Origin: Candidatus Heimdallarchaeota archaeon LC_2
GTDB lineage: Archaea; Asgardarchaeota; Heimdallarchaeia; Heimdallarchaeales; Kariarchaeaceae
Assembly: GCA_001940725.1 (NCBI GenBank)
Contig: MDVR01000115.1
Span: 1 to 10,945, forward strand
DNA length: 10,945 nt
Reading direction: 5' to 3'
In this document: piece after piece, positions 5,901-10,945 of the stretch
Layout of the letters: every line of letters starts with the position of its first letter
Numbering within the stretch: position 1 is the stretch's first letter
Program-made: the position numbers and the translations under genes
The notes under the pieces: generated by a model
The model's database searches: none
Told to the model about the DNA's origin: nothing
What the model saw: only the letters and a program-made list of their open reading frames with translations

Positions 5901-7433
5901 TTAGTCGTAACAGAGGGTAAAAGTTTCTTCAACAGGTTCATTTCCGAAATAGGTTGACCAAATGAATTCAAGTTCATCATCAATACTAAATAAGTAAAAA
6001 TCTTCAATCCCATAAAAATCTTCGCTGAATGCGTTTATCAGTGGTAATTCCTTCGAATGTGTTACCATTACAATACTTCCAAGAGAAGTACCAATTATTG
6101 TATCTTCAGTATCCCCAGGGATTGCATTGAAATCTTCAAAGACATTTCCTATAAATTTCATAAGGTATAAATCCTTACTAGAATTCGAGGTATCGTTAAC
6201 CATTGCATCTAGATGTTTAAAATCATTCAATTCACTCTTCGCATAACTTCCTACAAGTACAATTTCTGAATTGATATGAGAAACAATCTTCATCTTACCA
6301 GGAGAAAATAGACCTAGATAATACTCTGAATGACTATTATCTGTGATATTAAATGAAATCATAAATTGACCCAATTCATATGTTATTTCTTCAGATGTGT
6401 TTGTAATTGTCGTATATCCTAATATAAGGATTTGATCTTGATTATTGAATGAGATTTCTTCAATCTGATCAACCCCTTCAGCACCAATATAAAAAGTAGA
6501 TACTAAAAATCCAGATGAAGACATTTTCATTATAGCGATGTCCCATCCTCCTTGAAATGAAGTGTTCGAATTTTCTGAACCTGGCAAGTTTTCATCCCAA
6601 GTTTCCCCAACAAAGTAAAAATCACCATTATCATCAATGAAAGTCTTAGAATAAATAAAATGAATTGAATAATCGCCACCGAAATTATTATGCCATTGTT
6701 CAATACCCATTTGTGATAGTAATCTTACATCTAAAGTTGTTCCAGTTTTTCTTATGATAATCAAGTATTCTTCATCCGGTGTTAAATATAGGTCAAATCT
6801 CATATTTTCACTTGAATATTCTAATTCCCAAATGGTGTCACCTATTGAATTTAGCTTAATAAGAAATGCTGTATCGTTTATAAATACAGAAACAAGTAAT
6901 TTTAATGATTCAACAGGTAGTACTTGTAATCTAATATCAGCATCTTGATAATCTAACTCCCATCGTAGTACACCATTTTGACTATACATGCTAATGAATT
7001 CTGTTCTATCAGGTCTATCCTCAAAACTTAGTTCATTTCTCCCACCTCGAAGACCTGTAACTACAAAATCATCATTTTCCATGAGATGAATTGATTTGAT
7101 TTGAGTATTACTTGATTCACTTAATATTATCGAGAAAAGGTAGTTTCCATCTTTATCAAATTTAATTATAAAACCGTCATATTCAGGATTTTCTATATGA
7201 GCGTTATCAAACACTTCGAGTTTAGGAAAACTGCTCACATAATAAAGATCACCAGCTATAATGACATTACCCTGAGAATCGGTTATCATTTTGGTAATTT
7301 TGTCATCTTCAATATCTAATGTTGCATATGGTTCACAACCGGGAGGGATAATTACAAAATTATAATAAAGAAGTGCACCGACCAAAAGAAGAATTAGCAC
7401 AACTACGGTTCCTTTATTTTCTTCTATGTACAA
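5901..7433 (-). CDS. Membrane-anchored extracellular beta-propeller (SBBP-like) protein
   Basis: This 510-residue protein has one N-terminal hydrophobic anchor (about 9-30) and a large polar, presumably extracellular, domain. About eight blade-like motifs of the type D-hydrophobic-hydrophobic-K-x-D/N-x-x-G-x-x-x-W/F recur: near 86 (DGFIIKFDKDG), 144, 188 (TAFLIKLNSIGDTIW), 234, 297 (WDIAIMKMSSSG), 353, 420 (DLYLMKF) and 476 (EDFYLFSIDDELEFIW). This pattern matches SBBP-type beta-propellers. The only two cysteines, C33 and C508, lie at the two ends of the propeller and could form a closing disulfide. No catalytic residues are visible; binding or adhesion is the usual guess. The start is TTG 7433, with GGAGGTG two bases upstream, the clearest Shine-Dalgarno sequence in the window. 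It is monocistronic. Confidence 0.8.
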   Translation of the reverse strand: MYIEENKGTVVVLILLLVGALLYYNFVIIPPGCEPYATLDIEDDKITKMITDSQGNVIIAGDLYYVSSFPKLEVFDNAHIENPEYDGFIIKFDKDGNYLFSIILSESSNTQIKSIHLMENDDFVVTGLRGGRNELSFEDRPDRTEFISMYSQNGVLRWELDYQDADIRLQVLPVESLKLLVSVFINDTAFLIKLNSIGDTIWELEYSSENMRFDLYLTPDEEYLIIIRKTGTTLDVRLLSQMGIEQWHNNFGGDYSIHFIYSKTFIDDNGDFYFVGETWDENLPGSENSNTSFQGGWDIAIMKMSSSGFLVSTFYIGAEGVDQIEEISFNNQDQILILGYTTITNTSEEITYELGQFMISFNITDNSHSEYYLGLFSPGKMKIVSHINSEIVLVGSYAKSELNDFKHLDAMVNDTSNSSKDLYLMKFIGNVFEDFNAIPGDTEDTIIGTSLGSIVMVTHSKELPLINAFSEDFYGIEDFYLFSIDDELEFIWSTYFGNEPVEETFTLCYD

Positions 7434-7435
7434 TA

Positions 7436-7442
7436 CACCTCC
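7436..7442 (-). promoter_or_regulatory. Shine-Dalgarno sequence deciding the TTG start at 7433
   Basis: The minus strand reads GGAGGTG two bases before TTG 7433 (four bases when measured from the GGAGG core). Other genes here lack such a site, so this transcript probably has a leader. The spacing is short, which lowers confidence slightly. Confidence 0.5.
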
Positions 7443-7572
7443 GATGAATTGTTTTTAGGCATCAGTATATTGATCTTTCTGATTATTAATTGTTGTTATA
7501 TCAGAGCTCTTCCAATCATCATAATCAAAAACAGCATATCCGATCAATCTATTATGGTTCTTGATATCAATA

Positions 7573-7593
7573 ATAATATTAGTTTAATATTAT
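7573..7593. repeat. AT-only palindrome
   Basis: ATAATATTA-GTT-TAATATTAT has perfect 9-bp arms. It lies in the gene-poor stretch 7444-7645, where I see no convincing gene: an 83-codon plus-strand frame runs through it but ends inside repeat fragment D. Such AT-only palindromes arise easily by chance here. Confidence 0.35.
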
Positions 7594-7645
7594 GTACTTG
7601 TCTTATAGAAGAACCACTGAAAACTGCAAGTAAGAATAAAATCGT

Positions 7646-7729
7646 ATCTCGAAACTCGACGCTTGCACCCCGTTTCTTTCAAACGGATTTTTGTCAATGA
7701 TTTCCGTGATCTCGTCCAGAATAGATCTT
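7646..7729. repeat. Dispersed repeat, fragment D
   Basis: These 84 bp match the interior of copies A-C from atctc...gaaactcgacg through gaatagatct(t), in the same orientation. It ends at the same point as copy B. It has lost three bases of the CGTCG arm. Where A, B and C read TAA on the minus strand, D reads CAA, so the peptide-like reading IIDKNPFERNGVQASSF stays open. It directly abuts sequence that may be the start of the transposase remnant. Confidence 0.85.
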
Positions 7730-7731
7730 AT

Positions 7732-7797
7732 CCCAAGTATGATGAAGAAAATATGGCTCTTCGTAAAAAAAATTGGGGGACCATGAACCAATCCTAA
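7732..7797 (+). pseudogene. Possible N-terminal fragment of the IS481-like transposase
   Basis: The frame PKYDEENMALRKKNWGTMNQ and then a stop resembles the region before the integrase core in IS481/IS3-type transposases, where N-P-x-W-G-like motifs (here KKNWG) precede a helix-turn-helix segment. It lies two bases after repeat fragment D and about 190 bp before the recognisable core. The sequence in between shows no clear reading. This is suggestive only. Confidence 0.3.
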
Positions 7798-7984
7798 CTG
7801 TAGTTTGTACTCAGTTATTATTACGGAATTGGGAACTTGAGATTGAAGTCATGGCATCTGATTAGTCCTAACTTATGCATATAAGGAAATCGAGTGATAT
7901 GTTTCTAGTAAGAAACTAAATAGATGATCAAACAATAGGAGTTAATTGAATTTAAAAATTATAAGTTAAAACAACACTAAGGAA

Positions 7985-8553
7985 GGTTTTCAAGTACAAG
8001 AACCAAAACAAAATTACTGATTTCTTTTGAGATTTGAACGAGGGGAACCCATTGAATTATGGCAGATTGATAATGTGGTTCCATTTTATAAATTAGGTAA
8101 ATTATTTGTTTATAATGTGATTGATGATCATTTCAGATACAATCTAGTAGCAGTAATCTCTGATAACCTGATAAGTGCCTCCTGGGCAGAAACACTGGAA
8201 AATTTAGTAATGAAACATGGAGTTCCAGAAGTAATTTTACATGATACTGGATCCTATTTGTAACTAGTCCTAGTAATAAAATAACCGAAAATTTCAAAGC
8301 ATTTCTGGATAAATATGGAATAGTAGCATCAGATCAAGGTATGGATATCCGAAAACCACTGGTAAGCTGGAACGAGTGCAGCAGAGTATGCAGTATGAAG
8401 CTCGTGATCTGGTGTACACAGAGACGATAGCTGAACTGCAGGAGGTAGTTGATAACTGGAGGGATTTTTACAACAAGGTACGTTCATTCTTTAATCAAAA
8501 TGACTCCTCATGCACGTTATCTTGACCTTGAGGTTGAATATACAACATTATGA
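7985..8553 (+). pseudogene. Degraded IS481-like (rve/DDE) transposase
   Basis: The parts of an integrase core domain appear in order but in different frames. First is ELWQIDNVVPFYKLGK...YNVIDDHFRY (frame from 8027), with the first catalytic D in WQID. Next comes VPEVILHDTGS with the second D, followed by a frameshift into FVTSPSNKITENFKAFLDKYGI. A second shift gives TGKLERVQQSMQYEARDL with the catalytic E and WRDFYN, and a third shift gives HSLIKMTPHARYLDLEVEY, the typical C-terminal end, stopping at 8553. With three frameshifts, an early stop and no clear N-terminus it cannot be active. Family assignment rests on these motifs in the right order and spacing. It shows that an IS481/IS3-like element once inserted between the beta-propeller and EamA genes. 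No terminal inverted repeats were found. Confidence 0.85.
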
Positions 8554-8582
8554 GCATTCGTTCATAAAATTTGAATGGAGGT

Positions 8583-8609
8583 ATTGTCTCATTAATTATT
8601 AATGACAAT
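8583..8609. repeat. 12-bp hairpin with 2-base bulge
   Basis: ATTGTC-tc-ATTAAT and ATTAATGACAAT form an inverted pair with one base between, 30 bp after the end of the transposase remnant and about 47 bp from the EamA stop. It could be a remnant of the element end or a terminator-like hairpin for convergent transcription. No T tract adjoins. Confidence 0.45.
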
Positions 8610-8655
8610 GCACGAACTAGATCGAACTTTAATTTGAAGTAAAATCAATCCTGTC

Positions 8656-9654
8656 TCATAGATCCATACCTTTCTCTTGTTTACTTGTATTTGGAGATAC
8701 AGGGTAATTGATTAGAGATATCCCTATGATAATAAGGACTAATCCCACAAGAAATAATGGAAATATTTTTTCATGTATAAATATAATTGAAAATAATACA
8801 CCAAACACGGGCACTAGGTTCATAAATACAGATACTCGAGTAGGACCAATTTTATCAATGCTCTTGAAGTATAAAATAAATCCAATGTATGTTGAAATAA
8901 TGCTGATATATGCAATGCTAAAAATGAAGGTCAAATTGTAAATATCATCCCATAACATCCAGAATCTTTCTGTTGTTGCTGATAAACCAAATAGTATCAT
9001 TCCAAAAAAGCTACTTATTGTAACCACTTCCAAAGCTGAGAATTTTTTCATCACAGTTTTACCTAAATTTGAATACAGACCCCAGAAAAACATTGCTAGC
9101 AATATCAATAGATTTCCGATGAAATGATTTCTATTAAAATTTACAAATGACTGAATACCGATAATCAAAAAAACACCTGTAAAACTTATAAGAAACCCAA
9201 AATATTTCCATTTTACCTCAAGTCGCTCCCCGTGCATAATATGACCAAATAGGGTAATAGTTATAGGATCTACACCTGCTATTATGGCTCCTTGAGATGC
9301 GGTTGTATATCTCAAACCAGCAAGGAAGAGCCATCCATAAATGAAAATTCCTGTGAGACCCAACATAAAAAACAAGAACCAATCATGTCGATTTATCGAT
9401 TTTCTATTTTTATTTGACTCATCATAGGTCGATTGGTTCCTCTTATTAAAGAAGAGGGTAGGGAGTAAAAATATAGAAGCAATCAAATATCTAATAAATC
9501 CTAAAGTCAAGGGTGGAATAGTATCGAGTAATACTTTAGCAACTGGCCAGGTTCCTCCCCATAATATCATTGTAAGTGTTAATATTACATAATCACTAAA
9601 ATGAGCCGATTTCCCTGAAAATTTGTTTGTTGAAATTACATCTGTGTTCTCCAT
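8656..9654 (-). CDS. EamA/DMT-superfamily transporter
   Basis: This 332-residue integral membrane protein has about ten hydrophobic segments arranged as two EamA repeats (about 22-165 and 178-316), the normal length for the drug/metabolite transporter superfamily. Family marks are WGGTWPVAK (32-40) in the first helix, ASQGAIIAGVDPITITLFGHIMHGE (119-143) with the closing GE, and the second-repeat equivalent RVSVFMNLVPVFGVLF...IHEK (273-296). DMT members export amino acids, nucleotides or other small metabolites; the substrate cannot be read here. The ATG at 9654 is followed by a 20-residue polar N-terminus. It is divergent from the HTH_10 regulator gene (326 bp between), and a 20-bp motif occurs near both promoters, so control by that regulator is possible. 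Its 3' side faces the transposase remnant. Confidence 0.9.
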   Translation of the reverse strand: MENTDVISTNKFSGKSAHFSDYVILTLTMILWGGTWPVAKVLLDTIPPLTLGFIRYLIASIFLLPTLFFNKRNQSTYDESNKNRKSINRHDWFLFFMLGLTGIFIYGWLFLAGLRYTTASQGAIIAGVDPITITLFGHIMHGERLEVKWKYFGFLISFTGVFLIIGIQSFVNFNRNHFIGNLLILLAMFFWGLYSNLGKTVMKKFSALEVVTISSFFGMILFGLSATTERFWMLWDDIYNLTFIFSIAYISIISTYIGFILYFKSIDKIGPTRVSVFMNLVPVFGVLFSIIFIHEKIFPLFLVGLVLIIIGISLINYPVSPNTSKQEKGMDL

Positions 9655-9684
9655 AATTATTAATTATATTTTTATCTATATTGT

Positions 9685-9704
9685 AATTTTGGTTGTTTAA
9701 CCAA
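9685..9704. promoter_or_regulatory. 20-bp repeated motif upstream of the EamA gene (operator candidate)
   Basis: The 20 bases beginning AATTTTGGTTGTTTAACC recur at 9885-9904 with 18 of 20 matches. This copy also contains TTGGTT-GTTT-AACCAA, a 6-bp inverted repeat, so it could bind a dimer. It lies 31-50 bp before the EamA start codon. Confidence 0.45.
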
Positions 9705-9884
9705 CTTTATAATTAGATATAATTTATACAATTGAGTAGACTGATACCGTTAACTACTATTACTATCGTCTTAGGTGTAGTGTACTATTTTCTCAATCAT
9801 TAATTACCATAGTTTGATAAATTAAATGCAATTTTAGCCACAAAATCATCGTTTTTTTCCAATTACTTGTATTGATAATCCATA

Positions 9885-9904
9885 AATTTTGGTTGTGTAA
9901 ACAA
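9885..9904. promoter_or_regulatory. Second copy of the 20-bp motif, upstream of the HTH_10 gene
   Basis: AATTTTGGTTGTGTAAACAA is a direct repeat of the motif exactly 200 bp away, with two changes that weaken the inner inverted repeat. It lies 77-96 bp before the HTH_10 start. The remainder of 9655-9980 is AT-rich with no gene seen. Confidence 0.4.
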
Positions 9905-9980
9905 TTATTTTTTTCTAATAATATTTCAAATCGTACAATTAGAATAAGATTAAAATTCGATATACTTAGTATCGATTTCA

Positions 9981-10667
9981 ATGATTTTTGAATTGCTAAT
10001 TAAGGGTACCCGAGAAGACAAATATATAGAATTCTCTAAGTATTATGAAGGTGGACCACTATATCGGTTTTGTTCTTGGACCACTGATATCCTCATTTTT
10101 CCTCATCAGATGACTGAGAATGAAAAAACATCTTTTGATCGTATCTTCTCTAATACACTCAAGGATTCAAAAATACTGAATGAAGAAGATATTAATTTTG
10201 TTGTGAAAAAATGTGTACATAAGTTTGAGAGGTCACTTGTTGTAGCTATTCAGAAAAAAGGTGGATTAGTGTCTTATCCAATTAAAGTGGAGAAAGGTTA
10301 TGAATTTTTACAAATTACTTGTATAGACAATTTAGTTATGAAAAACGTACTAAATGTGCTTAATAATAAAACGAAATACCAGGTACTTTCAATAAGTGAA
10401 TTGGGTATTGATGGTCTTTTGCGATTACAACAATTAGATATTCAAGACCTCTTATCTGATATAACTGACAAACAACTGAAAGTGTTAATCTCGGCTAATG
10501 AATTAGGATACTACAATATACCAAGAAAAATTTATGCGAAAGACTTAGCAAGAAAGTTCAAAATCTCTGAGTATGGGCTTCAAAAACTTCTGAGACAAGC
10601 AGAGAATCGAATAATGAAAAAACTTAGGTATTATTTTTATTTCAAATATAACCTTACTCAACAATAA
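9981..10667 (+). CDS. HTH_10 (bacterio-opsin-activator type) transcriptional regulator
   Basis: This 228-residue protein ends in a clear HTH_10 domain (about 158-214): LSDITDKQLKVLISANELGYY, then PRKIYAKDLARKFKIS, then LQKLLRQAENRIMKKL. The family pattern is Q-x-x-x-L-x-x-A-x-x-x-GYY-x-x-PR followed by a helix-turn-helix and a LRRAE-like helix; all parts are present. The N-terminal 155 residues match the general shape of the sensory half found in Bat-like archaeal regulators, but no specific ligand domain (PAS, GAF) is recognised. Cysteines at 31, 78 and 114 are unpaired and have no evident role. The family is archaeal, which is the best taxonomic clue in the window. It is divergent from the EamA gene and probably regulates that gene or itself. 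Repeat copy E begins 15 bp after its stop. Confidence 0.85.
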   Translation: MIFELLIKGTREDKYIEFSKYYEGGPLYRFCSWTTDILIFPHQMTENEKTSFDRIFSNTLKDSKILNEEDINFVVKKCVHKFERSLVVAIQKKGGLVSYPIKVEKGYEFLQITCIDNLVMKNVLNVLNNKTKYQVLSISELGIDGLLRLQQLDIQDLLSDITDKQLKVLISANELGYYNIPRKIYAKDLARKFKISEYGLQKLLRQAENRIMKKLRYYFYFKYNLTQQ

Positions 10668-10682
10668 GTCAGTTAATTACAA

Positions 10683-10945
10683 TCTAAGAACTGTTTGAGT
10701 ACTGCAACACATTTGTAAATAATTTTGTAATGAATTCAATCATTATATTTGATCTTGGTATCACGATATTTTTCTTCTGGCGTTTGACTAACAAATATAT
10801 TAAATAAATAAATTATATATCAATCACTAATAATTTAGCATTACAACAAAATCTGTTCTAGGTATTACCCCTTCCAAACGTTGATTTTATAAAACAAAAC
10901 ACCTCGATCGTAAGTGAACGTGGGCTAAACATCTGGTCTAAACTC
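10683..10945. repeat. Dispersed repeat, copy E (runs off the window)
   Basis: This copy matches copies A-C from tctaagaactgtttgag through aacatct, in the same orientation, and continues past the end of the window. It lacks the A tract and the left half of the terminator hairpin, starting inside the right arm. It keeps the 12-base segment seen in C. Near its visible end it diverges (ctggtctaaactc instead of ctcgtcgaaactc). It is the most diverged of the larger copies. Confidence 0.85.

Noticed and set aside
7449..7700. 83-codon plus-strand ORF with hydrophobic start
   Set aside because: It starts with TTG, has Ile/Asn-rich composition typical of random AT-rich frames, and ends within repeat fragment D on the antisense side of the conserved peptide.
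7603..7791. 62-codon minus-strand ORF over repeat fragment D
   Set aside because: The readable part is the repeat sequence itself; the flanks do not resemble a protein and lie over the transposase-like fragment. It is informative about the repeat but is not a gene.
9793..9981. 62-codon minus-strand ORF between EamA and HTH_10
   Set aside because: AT-rich intergenic frame with no recognisable motif, overlapping the probable promoter of the HTH_10 gene.

Overview
The window looks like a piece of an AT-rich archaeal chromosome. The main reasons are a bacterio-opsin-activator type (HTH_10) regulator at the right end, TATA-like boxes 24-35 nt in front of several start codons (as expected for leaderless archaeal transcripts), frequent TTG starts, almost no Shine-Dalgarno sequences, and small winged-helix and zinc-ribbon proteins. 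An Asgard-like (for example Heimdall-type) source is plausible, but that is inference and cannot be fixed from this sequence.

Layout, left to right: the 3' part of a membrane protein with a cytoplasmic zinc ribbon (2-376); a 435-bp gene-free stretch with a 12-bp inverted repeat; a DUF3592 membrane protein (812-1480); repeat copy A; an overlapping two-gene unit that resembles a toxin-antitoxin pair (coiled-coil protein plus TumE/DUF6516-like protein, 2136-2730); repeat copy B; a small zinc-binding protein on the minus strand (3209-3451) divergent from a tail-anchored coiled-coil protein (3601-4227); repeat copy C; two divergent winged-helix regulators (4851-5108 minus, 5345-5830 plus) around an intergenic region rich in palindromes; a membrane-anchored beta-propeller protein (5901-7433 minus); repeat fragment D; a broken IS481-like/rve transposase (about 7985-8553); an EamA/DMT transporter (8656-9654 minus) divergent from the HTH_10 regulator (9981-10667); and repeat copy E, which runs off the window.

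The most striking feature is the dispersed repeat: five copies or fragments in 11 kb, all in the same orientation. They show about 475 bp for full copies and about 355 bp for a short form. Copies A, B, C and E lie between genes, just downstream of plus-strand stop codons, with the same end facing the gene. On the minus strand full copies end in an 11-bp hairpin plus an 8-9 T tract, and internal hairpins and conserved peptide-like stretches are visible. This may be a non-autonomous mobile element derived from a transposase gene, a terminator-carrying RNA element, or punctuation of a cassette-like array. The two-gene toxin-antitoxin-like unit sits exactly between copies A and B. The rest of the window is a patchwork of single-gene units with divergent promoters, typical of an accessory region with a history of mobile-element activity.
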